In this document: piece by piece, positions 49,389 to 57,843 of the stretch | Layout of the letters: each line of letters starts with the position of its first letter | Numbering within the stretch: position 1 is the first letter of the stretch | Origin: Pseudolysinimonas_A sp965653335 | Lineage (GTDB): Bacteria > Actinomycetota > Actinomycetes > Actinomycetales > Microbacteriaceae | Assembly (NCBI GenBank): GCA_965653335.1 | Contig: CBFGZU010000001.1 | Location: 1-64,000 of the forward strand | Length of the DNA: 64,000 nucleotides | Direction: 5' to 3' | Notes under the pieces: generated by a model | Told to the model about the DNA's origin: nothing | The model's database searches: none | Seen by the model: the letters and a program-made list of their open reading frames with translations, nothing else | Program-made: the position numbers and the translations under genes

Positions 49389-50531
49389 CTAGTCGAATCG
49401 ATACGGTTCGTGCGGTCCCACCGACGGCAACGGCCGGGGCCGAGCGCACGTGCTCTCGATCTCGATGTGCTTTCCTTGCGCCGCCGAGGCTTCGAACGCC
49501 AGGAGGATCTCGAGCGTATGGTACGCGAAATCACCTCCGGTGCGAGGCTCCAGCCCGTTGCGGATCGCGTACCCGAACTCGGCGAGCCCGATTCCCCGGT
49601 ATGCGTCGTCACGGTGCGTGATGGGCGTCTGGCGCCAGTCGCCACCACCCGGAGGAGTCATGTCGAGCGACAGGTCGCGCGGCTCGCCGCGCCGCAGCAC
49701 GGGCGCCCCCTCGAAGTGGTCCGGGTTCGGCGTCGCGAGCGAGCCTCCCGTTCCGTAGATCTCGAGGTGCGGCAGATTGTGGTTCCACACATCCCAGCTG
49801 ACGATGACCGTCGCGACGCCGCCCGACTCGAACTCGATCGTGCCGGTGACGTGCGTCGGCGTCTGGATCTCGATGACCCCGTCGAATCCGCCGTCGGCCG
49901 TCGGCCGGGGGCGGGTCTCCGACGACTTCGGCGCCGACGCCGCGACGCGCTTCGCGGGGCCGAAGATGTTGACCAGGTTGGTGATGATGTACGGCCCGAT
50001 GTCGAGCATCGGCCCGGCACCCGGGCTGTAGAAGGGGTCGACGTTCGGGTGCCAGTACTCGTAGCCGCGGCACGCGAACGAGCCGAACGCCGCCACCGGA
50101 CGGCCGATCCAGCCGTCGTCGATGAGCTTGCGGCTGGTCTGCATCCCGGAGCCGAGGAACGTCGTCGGCGCGGATCCGACCTTCACCCCCGCGGCACGAG
50201 CGGCATCCAGAATCTGCTGCGCCTCGTCGAGCGTCGTCGCGAAGGGTTTCTCGGACAACACGTGCTTGCCCGCGGCGATCGCCTGCAGGGTGACCGGGGC
50301 GTGCAGCTTCGGCGGAGTCAGGTTGAGCACCAACTCGACCTCGGGATCGGCGAGAAGCTCGTCGGGGGTGAGAGCCTTCCGCACCGAGTACTCGGCGGCT
50401 CGCGCCTTCACGGCCTCAGCGTTGACATCGGCGAGGGCGATGACGTCGACCTCGGGGTGCACGCCGATCTTGTCGAGGTACTGGTTGAGCACGTTTCCGA
50501 CGCCGATGATGCCGACTCGAATGGGTTCCAT
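49389..50531 (-). CDS. Gfo/Idh/MocA family oxidoreductase (3 of 3)
   Basis: 380 residues. NAD motif VGIIGVGNVLNQYLDKI (residues 6-22), SEKPFATTLDEAQQILDAARAAG near 94, and SPGAGPMLDIGPYIITNLVNIFGP near 168, with the conserved D and Y pattern of this subfamily. It is only distantly similar to the two other family members nearby, so it probably works on a different substrate or position. In the same orientation as HyuA/HyuB upstream, 39 bp apart. Confidence 0.88.
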   Translation of the reverse strand: MEPIRVGIIGVGNVLNQYLDKIGVHPEVDVIALADVNAEAVKARAAEYSVRKALTPDELLADPEVELVLNLTPPKLHAPVTLQAIAAGKHVLSEKPFATTLDEAQQILDAARAAGVKVGSAPTTFLGSGMQTSRKLIDDGWIGRPVAAFGSFACRGYEYWHPNVDPFYSPGAGPMLDIGPYIITNLVNIFGPAKRVAASAPKSSETRPRPTADGGFDGVIEIQTPTHVTGTIEFESGGVATVIVSWDVWNHNLPHLEIYGTGGSLATPNPDHFEGAPVLRRGEPRDLSLDMTPPGGGDWRQTPITHRDDAYRGIGLAEFGYAIRNGLEPRTGGDFAYHTLEILLAFEASAAQGKHIEIESTCARPRPLPSVGPHEPYRFD

Positions 50532-50570
50532 GACTACTCTCTGCTTCTGGTTTCGGTGACGTCGGTCTGG

Positions 50571-52340
50571 TTACCGAGCGGCGAGTCGTTCGGCCCGCAC
50601 CTTCTCGGTCGCGCTCTCATCGAGAACACCGTCGGCCGAGACAACACCATAGACGGCGAGGGCCGCCTCGGGGGTGACTCGGCTTTCACGCAGATCATCC
50701 AGCACCGCGAGCGCGTCCCGCTCGAGCGGGTCGCCGTAGCCGCCGCCGCCCGGGGTGAGCGACACGACCTTCTCGCCGCGCTGCAGGTCGTAGCGCCCGA
50801 CGATGGGAATCTCGCGGCGTTCGCCTGTCGCGAGGTCTTCGACCCATGCGGCCGGCACCGCCCCCACCTGACCGCCGCGCACACCCCGCGGCGGGTTGAG
50901 GAGACCCTCGAGGCCGTAGGTGAGGGTGACCGAGTCGGCGCGCGGTTCCATCGTCACCCGGGTCGCGAGACCGCCGCGCTGCCGACCGGCGCCCCCGGTG
51001 TCGGCGACGAGCGTTCGCTCGTGGATCAGGATCGGGTAGCGCTGCTCGTCGACCTCGACACTGTCGTGGTAGAGCAAGGCGCCGCAGACCGGGCGCTGGT
51101 AGGTCGGCCAGCCGTCGACGAACGGTGTCGCCGGGCCGCCGACACCGCCGACGAGGATCTGGTTGACGTAGGCGTTGCCGTTGCGCTCGTCGATTCCCGA
51201 GATCACCGACTTGGCGGGAGCCTGTCCCGACGCACCTTCGGCAGCCCCGTAGCCGTCGGAGATCTGGGCGAACGCGGCCTGGACCATGTTGACGACCCGG
51301 TCGGCGAGGTTGGTCGTGCCCGACGAGCACGAGAAGGGGTGCTTCGGAACGCCGACGGCGCAGCCGTCGCGCAACAGCACCTCGATGCGGCGGAAGGTGC
51401 CCGCGTTGCTCGGCAAGGACTCGGGAAGACCCGAGAGGATGCCCGCGAGCGCCGACCCGACCGCGGTCGCGCGCGTGAGGTTGAGGCCGTTGGGGAGGTT
51501 GTCGGGGTTGTCGCGCAGGTCGATCGTGACCCGGCCCTGGTCGGGCTTGACCTCGATGACCGCCTTGAGCGGAACCCCGTCGGGTCCGGTGCCGGGGAAC
51601 GGGTCGTGCGACGTCGAGCCGGTGAGCACCGACGCCGGCAGGGACTCGATCGCGCTCACCGCGAGGCGCTCCGAGTAGTCGAACCACGCGTCGACGAAGC
51701 CGAGAAGGTCGTCGATGCCGAACTTGTCGGCGAGTTCCTTCACGCGACGCTCGGCGATGCGCGACGCGCCGACGCTCGCGAGGTAGTCGCCGTACCACTG
51801 GTCGGGCACGCGGATGCGCACGCGGCACATGCGCACGATGTCTTCGATGTCGGTGAAGTCGCGCTGCACCCGCACGCACGGGAAGATGAGCGCGCCCTCT
51901 TCGTAGACATCGCGCGCCGTCGCCGAGAAGGTCGTCGGGATCGCGTTGCCGCAATCCGCCTGGTGCGCCTTGGTCACCGCCGTGAAGACGTGGCGGCCGC
52001 CGACGAAGATCGGCACGAGGATGACGTGGTCGGCGGCGTGCGAGTTGCCGCGGTACGGGTCGTTGTGCAGGAACGCATCGCCTTCGCGGATGTCGTCGTG
52101 CAGTTCGACCATGTCTTCGCCGAGCGGGCCCGCACCGAACACGTGCACCGGCACGCCTTCGGCCGCCGCGAGCAGCTGGTTGTCGGCGGTGAGCACGGCA
52201 CACGAGAAGTCGCGCGCCGTGTTGATGACCGACGAGCGCGCCGAACGCAGGAGCCCGTTCGTCATCTCGCGCACGATGCCGTCGAAGGCGTTCGCCAGCA
52301 CCGAGAGCTTTACAGGATCGAATTCGCGTGACACGGTCAT
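50571..52340 (-). CDS. Hydantoinase B/oxoprolinase family protein (HyuB)
   Basis: 589 residues. Contains the HyuB signatures NDPYRGNSHAADHVILVPIF, GNAIPTTFSATARDVYEEGALIFPCVRVQRD and the C-terminal GGGGYGDPLERD. With HyuA it forms an ATP-dependent enzyme; known pairs open hydantoin or oxoproline rings or carboxylate acetone and acetophenone. The ATG at 52340 overlaps the HyuA stop (ATGA). No third small subunit, as in acetone carboxylase, is found. Substrate here unknown. Confidence 0.92.
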   Translation of the reverse strand: MTVSREFDPVKLSVLANAFDGIVREMTNGLLRSARSSVINTARDFSCAVLTADNQLLAAAEGVPVHVFGAGPLGEDMVELHDDIREGDAFLHNDPYRGNSHAADHVILVPIFVGGRHVFTAVTKAHQADCGNAIPTTFSATARDVYEEGALIFPCVRVQRDFTDIEDIVRMCRVRIRVPDQWYGDYLASVGASRIAERRVKELADKFGIDDLLGFVDAWFDYSERLAVSAIESLPASVLTGSTSHDPFPGTGPDGVPLKAVIEVKPDQGRVTIDLRDNPDNLPNGLNLTRATAVGSALAGILSGLPESLPSNAGTFRRIEVLLRDGCAVGVPKHPFSCSSGTTNLADRVVNMVQAAFAQISDGYGAAEGASGQAPAKSVISGIDERNGNAYVNQILVGGVGGPATPFVDGWPTYQRPVCGALLYHDSVEVDEQRYPILIHERTLVADTGGAGRQRGGLATRVTMEPRADSVTLTYGLEGLLNPPRGVRGGQVGAVPAAWVEDLATGERREIPIVGRYDLQRGEKVVSLTPGGGGYGDPLERDALAVLDDLRESRVTPEAALAVYGVVSADGVLDESATEKVRAERLAAR

Positions 52341-54433
52341 GCCCCCTTGAGGGTCAGGTAGATGTTGGATCGGCTGTCGAGGGTGGCATCCCACTCCGGC
52401 GGCACGACGATGGTCGTCGTCGGTTGGTCGATGACGGCGGGGCCGACGATCGTGTCCCCGGGTTCGAGCGTCACGCCGCGGTATCGCTTGGTGTCGTGAC
52501 TCTGGCCGCCGAAGACGATCGGGTCGACGCGGTGGACCTCGCTGGTTCCCGCCGCCGGCGCCGGCGCCTTCAGCCGTTCGGGACGCGGGATCTCGACGCG
52601 GACACCCCACGTGATGATCTCGACCCGGCTCGCGGCGTCGTGCGTGCCGTTGCGGCGATCGTGCTCCTCGTGGAAGGCGCGTTCGATGACGTGCGCCGCA
52701 TCATCCGCGGCGTTGGGAGCGGCACCGAGGTAGACCCGCAGATCCCAGGCCTGACCGGGGTAGCGAGCGTCGACGAAGTAGGTGACTTCGGCCCCGCTCG
52801 ACACCGCCGTGAACCGCTCGGCGAACGCCGCCGCTTTCTCGCCGAGTTCGGTGACCGCAACGACCGCCGAGCTCACGTTGAAGTGGCGGGTGTCGTTATG
52901 AAGCGGGGACAGGAACTCGGTCGCGATCGGCGCCCGATGAGCGCCGTAGGCCGCGAGCACGCCGGCCGTCGACGGGATGAGGATGGTGTCGGTCTCGAGC
53001 AGCCGCCCGATCACCGCTGCGACCATCGCCCCCGCTCCACCGCCGGCGACGATGAGCGCGCCGCGCGGGTCGACGCCCTGCTCGAGCGACGCCTGACGGG
53101 TCGCCGTGGCCATGTGGTTGGCCGACACGTCGAGGATCGCTTGCGCGGCCTGCATCGTGTCCATCTTGAGCGGCCCGGCGATCCGCGAGTCGATCGCGCG
53201 CACGGCGGCCTCGCGGTCGAGCGTGAACCCGCCTTCAAAGCCTTCGGTGTCGAGGTATCCCAAAGCGACGCACGCGTCGGTGACCGTCGGCTCTTCGCCG
53301 CCCCGCCCGTATGCGGCAGGACCGGGCGTGCTTCGCGCACTCTGCGGACCGACGCGCAGCAGGCCGCCGCTGTCGATCCAGGCGATGCTGCCACCGCCCG
53401 CGCCGATGCTCGTGACGGCGACCGACGAGAGCCCGGTCAGGTGCCCGACGAACGGTTCGCCGAGCCACGCCTCCCGCGTGTGCCGCACGACGCCCTTCTC
53501 GACGAGGGAGACGTCGAACGTCGTGCCACCCATGTCGCATACGACGACGGTCTCCCGATCCGGGGCCGCGGCCGCGCCGACGAGCGGCGCCATCGACGGC
53601 CCGGAGTTGAGAAGCAGGACGGGGCGGTCGAGCACGTCGACGACGTCGAGGACAGCGCCTTCGGAGGTGACGACGAGCAGGTCCCCAGCGAAACCGAACG
53701 CGACGAGATCCGAACGCAGGTTGCCGAGGTGATCCGCCATGAGCGGCTTGAGCGACGCGTCGATCGCGGCCGCCGACGACCGCCGGTACTCGCGGATCGT
53801 CGGGTTCGCCGCGTGCGAGAGCGTGTAGGGCACGCCCGGGAGGATCTCTTGGATCAGCTCGCCGAGACGGCGCTCGTGAGCGTCGTTGATGATCGACCAC
53901 AGGAACGAGACGGCGATCGCCTCGATTCCTTCGTCGGCGAGGCCCCGGAGCACGCCCCGCACCTCGTCGTCGTCGAGCGCGACGAGCACGTCACCCTCCG
54001 CCGAGATGCGCTCGTTGATCTCGAACGTCAGGTGGCGGGGGATGTAGGGCGGCGGGTAGGCGGCCCGGGAGTCGAACGCATCGCGACGACCACCTTCGCG
54101 AAGCAACAGCGTGTCGGCGAAGCCGGAGGTCGTGAGCAGAGCGGTGCGTGCCACCTTGCCGGTCAGAACCGCGTTCGTGGCGTGCGTCGTGCCGTAGACG
54201 ATCACGTCGGCGTTGCGCAGCACCTCGTCGCCCGACCATCCGACGGATTCGGCGGCGCGGCGCACCGAGGCTTCGAAGCCCGTGAAGACACGGTCGTAGG
54301 TGGTCAGCGCCTTGCCGACCGCCATCTCGCCCGCGTTGGACCCCACCACGACGTCGGTGAACGTTCCCCCGGTGTCGACGGCGATGCGATACCTCGCCTC
54401 ACCACCGCCGGACGGCGTCTGAACTGTGCTCAT
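52337..54433 (-). CDS. Hydantoinase/oxoprolinase family protein (HyuA)
   Basis: 698 residues. The N-terminal actin-like ATP-binding motif DTGGTFTDVVV is at 20-30, followed by GTTHATNAVLTGKVARTALLTTSGFADTL, and a later VVCDMGGTTFDVSLVEKG near 305 and GAGGGSIAWIDSGG near 348. These are the hallmarks of the ATP-using subunit, which phosphorylates the substrate carbonyl. Start ATG 54433. It is coupled to HyuB. Confidence 0.93.
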   Translation of the reverse strand: MSTVQTPSGGGEARYRIAVDTGGTFTDVVVGSNAGEMAVGKALTTYDRVFTGFEASVRRAAESVGWSGDEVLRNADVIVYGTTHATNAVLTGKVARTALLTTSGFADTLLLREGGRRDAFDSRAAYPPPYIPRHLTFEINERISAEGDVLVALDDDEVRGVLRGLADEGIEAIAVSFLWSIINDAHERRLGELIQEILPGVPYTLSHAANPTIREYRRSSAAAIDASLKPLMADHLGNLRSDLVAFGFAGDLLVVTSEGAVLDVVDVLDRPVLLLNSGPSMAPLVGAAAAPDRETVVVCDMGGTTFDVSLVEKGVVRHTREAWLGEPFVGHLTGLSSVAVTSIGAGGGSIAWIDSGGLLRVGPQSARSTPGPAAYGRGGEEPTVTDACVALGYLDTEGFEGGFTLDREAAVRAIDSRIAGPLKMDTMQAAQAILDVSANHMATATRQASLEQGVDPRGALIVAGGGAGAMVAAVIGRLLETDTILIPSTAGVLAAYGAHRAPIATEFLSPLHNDTRHFNVSSAVVAVTELGEKAAAFAERFTAVSSGAEVTYFVDARYPGQAWDLRVYLGAAPNAADDAAHVIERAFHEEHDRRNGTHDAASRVEIITWGVRVEIPRPERLKAPAPAAGTSEVHRVDPIVFGGQSHDTKRYRGVTLEPGDTIVGPAVIDQPTTTIVVPPEWDATLDSRSNIYLTLKGA

Positions 54434-54500
54434 AGGTCTTCGCTACCTCCATAGAACCTGCCAAAAGATGCTGACGACGCGCGGAGCTCGCTTCGAGAAG

Positions 54501-55394
54501 TCATCGCTCGCCGACCCGGTTGCGCAACAGCCCGACCCGCTCGAGGTCGATGTCGACCGTGTCGCCCGGCTGCAGCCAGACGGGCGGAGTGCGCTTCGCG
54601 CCGATGCCCTGCGGCGTGCCCGTCGCGATCACATCGCCGGGCGCGAGCGTCAGGAAGTTCGAGATGTAGGAGACGATGTGCGCGATCGAGAAGATCTGAT
54701 ACTTCGTGTTCGAGCGCTGCATCTCGACGCCGTTGACGCGCGTCACGACGTCGAGGTTCTGCGGGTCGCCCACTTCATCGAGCGTCACGAGCGCGGGACC
54801 CCACGGCGTCGACCCGTCGACGGCCTTGCCGGCCAGCCACTGCGTGCCCCGGTATTGGAGGTCGCGAGCGGTCACGTCGTTGAGCGGCGCGAGACCCGCG
54901 ACATACTGCAGCGCGTCGGATTGCGACACCCGCGTCGCCGTACGCCCGATGACGACCGCGACCTCGCCTTCGAAGTCGAGGTTCTCACTCACGGCTGCCC
55001 CGCCGATCTCGTCGTCGGGACCGATGAGGCTCGACGAGAACTTCGCGAAGAGGTCGGGATACTCCGGAAGCGCGCGTCCGGTCTCGGCGACGTGGTCCTT
55101 GTAGTTGAGCCCCACGCACAGCACCTTGGCCGGATCGGTGACCGGCGCGGCGAGACGCACGTCGGAGCGCGGCGCCACCCGGGCGCTATCGTCGCGCTCG
55201 GCCTGCGCCGTGAGGGCCGTCGAGATCGGTGCCAGGTCGGCGCCGTAGAGCTCGAGGAACTCGCGTACGGATGCCGTGCTGCCGGACGTCGCCTCGGGGG
55301 CGGCACTCAGCAACCGCTCGAGGTCGAACACCGACTCGCCGAGCAGCACTCCGCCCCGGACGCCGGACTGGTCGTGGTACGAGACGATTCTCAT
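54501..55394 (-). CDS. Fumarylacetoacetate hydrolase family protein
   Basis: 297 residues. KVLCVGLNYKDHVAETG (catalytic H101), then NLDFEGEVAVVIG (metal ligands E142 and E144) and GKAVDGSTPWGPALV. The C-terminal GDVIATGTPQGIGAKRTPPVWLQPGDTV is the family ending. Members cleave or decarboxylate beta-keto acids, or dehydrate sugar-acid intermediates such as 2,4-diketo-3-deoxy acids. With IlvD/Edd and dehydrogenases, a 2,4-diketo-3-deoxy acid route is one option (inference). Confidence 0.9.
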   Translation of the reverse strand: MRIVSYHDQSGVRGGVLLGESVFDLERLLSAAPEATSGSTASVREFLELYGADLAPISTALTAQAERDDSARVAPRSDVRLAAPVTDPAKVLCVGLNYKDHVAETGRALPEYPDLFAKFSSSLIGPDDEIGGAAVSENLDFEGEVAVVIGRTATRVSQSDALQYVAGLAPLNDVTARDLQYRGTQWLAGKAVDGSTPWGPALVTLDEVGDPQNLDVVTRVNGVEMQRSNTKYQIFSIAHIVSYISNFLTLAPGDVIATGTPQGIGAKRTPPVWLQPGDTVDIDLERVGLLRNRVGER

Positions 55395-55419
55395 TCTTCG
55401 TGAATCCTTTTTTCGAGCC

Positions 55420-56700
55420 TTACGGCTGAGGAGTGCTCTCGGCGATCGCGAGAACCGCGTCAGCGAGACGATCGGCGATGTCGGTCACGACCTTGTCATC
55501 CATCGGCGTGGAGAGCGAGAGCAGGTTGGCGGGCGAGGGCAGGAGGCCGCGCTCGTAGGATGCCCACCAGAGGCGGTGCTGCACGCTCTCCTCGACCTTC
55601 TGCGCTCCGGCAGGAACCGCGCGCAGCAGCGAGCCGCGCCCCCGGATCTCCCAGCCGGCACCCTGGACCCGAGCGTTCACGGTCTCGCGCGCGGTGTCGC
55701 CGAGCCGGTTGAGGCGCTGAATCTCGTCTTCCGTGAGCAACCGCATCGCGACGGCACCCGCGGCCATACTCACCGGGTTTCCCGAGAAGGTGCCGCCGTG
55801 AGGCAGGCTGCCGGGCCGCGTGGGATCCACTTCGGCCATCAGCTCGCCCTTGCCGGCGACGGCGCCGACCGGGAAGCCGCCGCCGATCAGCTTGCCGGCG
55901 GTGAGCAGGTCGGGAACGATGCCGTACTCGCCGCTCAGGCCCCGGAATCCGAGCCGCAGGCTGATCACCTCGTCGATGATCAGCACGATGCCGTAGCGCG
56001 TCGCGAGGTCGCGAGCCGTGCGCACGAACTCCTCGGTGATGTGCAGGAGACCGGCGCGGTTCGGCAGCAGATCGAGGATGATCGCGGCATACGCCTCGGG
56101 GGCGGCTTCGACGGACTGCACGAGGAACTCGATGTCGTTGAGCGGCACCGCCGTGACGTCGTCGATCACTCCCTGCGGAACGCCTCGCGTGTAGGCAGGG
56201 CCACCGGGGACGAGGGCGACCTCGGACGTTCCGTGATACCCGCCCTTCGTCACGAGCACCTTCTCGCGACCGGTGCTGGCGCGCGCGATACGAATCGCCG
56301 ACATCACGGCTTCGGTGCCGGAGTTGGTGAAGCGAACCTGGTCGAGGCCGGGCAGCCGCAGCAGGAACAGCTCGGCCGACTCCCACTCGTAGCGGTTCGG
56401 GATGCCCCAGCTCGCACCCGACGAGAGCGCCTTGATCGCGGCCGCCGTGATCTCGGGGTGCGCGTTTCCGTGGATGAGCGACGTGAAGTTGTTGTTGACG
56501 TCGATGAGCTCGCGTCCGCGGTCATCCCAGACTCGGTAGCCTTCGCCGCGAATCGCGTACGGACTCGGCGCGCCGGTGTAGTACGTCGAACGTCCGTATC
56601 CCCCGGGAAGCAGCGGGAATCCGCGAGGGCCGCGACGGAGGTGAGGATCGCTATCGGATCCGCCGATGCCGACAGGATCAGTGTGGTGCGTGGTGGTCAC
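55420..56700 (-). CDS. Class III PLP-dependent aminotransferase (glutamate-1-semialdehyde aminomutase-like)
   Basis: 426 residues. PLP-binding lysine K270 in LLTAGKLIGGGFPVGAV, D243 in LIIDEVISLRLG, and the phosphate cup NSGTEA at 126-131. The stretch TLPHGGTFSGNP appears as SLPHGGTFSGNP, as in HemL-like enzymes, but the neighbours rule out a tetrapyrrole role. It may remove or move an amino group of an amino-sugar or aminocyclitol. GTG 56700 lies 16 bases after the hydroxyacid dehydrogenase stop. Confidence 0.9.
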   Translation of the reverse strand: MTTTHHTDPVGIGGSDSDPHLRRGPRGFPLLPGGYGRSTYYTGAPSPYAIRGEGYRVWDDRGRELIDVNNNFTSLIHGNAHPEITAAAIKALSSGASWGIPNRYEWESAELFLLRLPGLDQVRFTNSGTEAVMSAIRIARASTGREKVLVTKGGYHGTSEVALVPGGPAYTRGVPQGVIDDVTAVPLNDIEFLVQSVEAAPEAYAAIILDLLPNRAGLLHITEEFVRTARDLATRYGIVLIIDEVISLRLGFRGLSGEYGIVPDLLTAGKLIGGGFPVGAVAGKGELMAEVDPTRPGSLPHGGTFSGNPVSMAAGAVAMRLLTEDEIQRLNRLGDTARETVNARVQGAGWEIRGRGSLLRAVPAGAQKVEESVQHRLWWASYERGLLPSPANLLSLSTPMDDKVVTDIADRLADAVLAIAESTPQP

Positions 56701-56716
56701 TTCTACTCTCCGCTCG

Positions 56717-57664
56717 TCAGTTCACGACATCGATCAGCGGCTGATCGGTGAGGGCCAGCCGAACACGCTCGACCGCGCCGTCCTGCAACGCCCCGGTCGA
56801 CCGGTCGGAGCGCCACGCGATGTGTGGGGTGAGGATGGTGTTCGGCGCATCGCGCAGCGGGTGCTCGGGCTCGAGCGGCTCTTGCGCGAAGGTGTCGATT
56901 CCGGCGCCCGCGATGTGTCCCGATGCGAGCGCTTCGGAGAGGGCGATCTCGTCGATGAGACCGCCGCGCGACACGTTGACGATCGTCGCGCCTTTGCGCA
57001 TTCTGGCCAGCACACCGCTGTCGACGAGGTGCTGGGTGTCTTTCGTCAGCGGAAGATGCAGCGAGACGACATCCGAGTTCTCGAGCACGTCGGCGAGGTC
57101 GGCCATCTCGACGAAGCTCTCGGTGACGAAGGGGTCGTAGCCGCGAACCCGGGCGCCGACGGCCGTCCACATCCGTGCGACGTGCTGCCCGATCCGTCCC
57201 ATGCCGACGACACCGACTTCGAGCTCCGACAGAACCGGCGTGTCGAAGCCGATGATGCCGGCCCAGCTCAGGGCTCGGATCGCCGCGTCGCCCGCCGGCA
57301 GCCGCCGAGCGAGCGCGAGGCCCATCGCGAACGCGTGAGAAGCCACCTCTTCGGAGGCGGTGCCCGGAACGATCGACACCGGGATGCCGGCCTCCTTCGC
57401 GGCATCGACATCGATGTTGTCGTAGCCGATCCCGTAGCGGATCACGGCCCGGCATTTCGCCATGACGGGGAAGTCGGCGGCGGTGAGGCGCGCGTACGGC
57501 GTGATCATGACGATCTCCGCATGCGGAAGCTGGGCCCGGAACTCGTCGACATCGGCGGCGGCGACGAGTTCGTAGTCGAACTCCTTCGCGAGCGCGATCT
57601 CGCGGTTCAGATCCGGGAAGTGGTGAGGCGCCACCAAAATGGTTCCCTGGCCAGCGCGGTTCAT
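56717..57664 (-). CDS. C-terminal binding protein-like 2-hydroxyacid dehydrogenase
   Basis: 315 residues from ATG 57664. YGIGYDNIDVDAAKEAGIPVSIVPG (78-101) and the NAD motif VGMGRIGQHVARM (153-165) are followed by catalytic arginine in NVSRGGLIDE, the glutamate in QEPLEPEHPL, and histidine in LTPHIAWRS. Typical of the CtBP/phosphoglycerate dehydrogenase branch. A GTG at 57709 is in frame but lies inside a perfect palindrome that looks regulatory, so I prefer the ATG. First gene of the long minus-strand run. Confidence 0.88.
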   Translation of the reverse strand: MNRAGQGTILVAPHHFPDLNREIALAKEFDYELVAAADVDEFRAQLPHAEIVMITPYARLTAADFPVMAKCRAVIRYGIGYDNIDVDAAKEAGIPVSIVPGTASEEVASHAFAMGLALARRLPAGDAAIRALSWAGIIGFDTPVLSELEVGVVGMGRIGQHVARMWTAVGARVRGYDPFVTESFVEMADLADVLENSDVVSLHLPLTKDTQHLVDSGVLARMRKGATIVNVSRGGLIDEIALSEALASGHIAGAGIDTFAQEPLEPEHPLRDAPNTILTPHIAWRSDRSTGALQDGAVERVRLALTDQPLIDVVN

Positions 57665-57706
57665 CTTCTGCCGTCCTGTTCGTGTCGGTGGATCGTTCTC
57701 AAGCGT

Positions 57707-57721
57707 CACCTGAGTCAGGTG
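57707..57721. promoter_or_regulatory. Perfect 15-bp palindrome upstream of the hydroxyacid dehydrogenase
   Basis: CACCTGA-G-TCAGGTG, 43 bp upstream of the ATG. TAATAG on the minus strand just upstream could be the -10 box, which would place the palindrome at or just after the transcript start. Confidence 0.5.
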
Positions 57722-57759
57722 TCGTCCCTCTATTACACGGGGCCACGGCGCACGTCATC

Positions 57760-57776
57760 CGTGCCAAATCGGTACA
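57760..57776. promoter_or_regulatory. Shared dyad of the catabolic cluster, site E
   Basis: CGTGCCA-AAT-CGGTACA keeps GTnCC in both arms. It lies about 100 bp upstream of the hydroxyacid dehydrogenase start and 68 bp after the end of the AcoR-type gene. Confidence 0.5.
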
Positions 57777-57817
57777 CATCTGATACGCCGCGAAACGGCT
57801 CGACGCTCTCGAGGGGT

Positions 57818-57836
57818 CCGGGGCGACCAACCCCGG
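57818..57836 (-). terminator. Hairpin after the AcoR-type gene
   Basis: CCGGGG-N7-CCCCGG forms a 6-bp GC stem just after the stop on the minus strand; no T tract is seen. Confidence 0.35.
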
Positions 57837-57843
57837 GAGATGA

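Noticed and set aside
49410..52331. Plus-strand open frame of 973 codons opposite the Gfo/Idh/MocA and HyuB genes
   Set aside because: It is an antisense shadow caused by high GC; its translation is charged and low in complexity, while the minus strand encodes clear families.
52328..54454. Plus-strand open frame of 708 codons opposite HyuA
   Set aside because: Antisense shadow of a well-supported gene; no recognisable domain.
55420..56700. Glutamate-1-semialdehyde aminomutase for heme synthesis (HemL)
   Set aside because: It is far from the heme genes and lies within a catabolic run; class III aminotransferases of other function share the same motifs.
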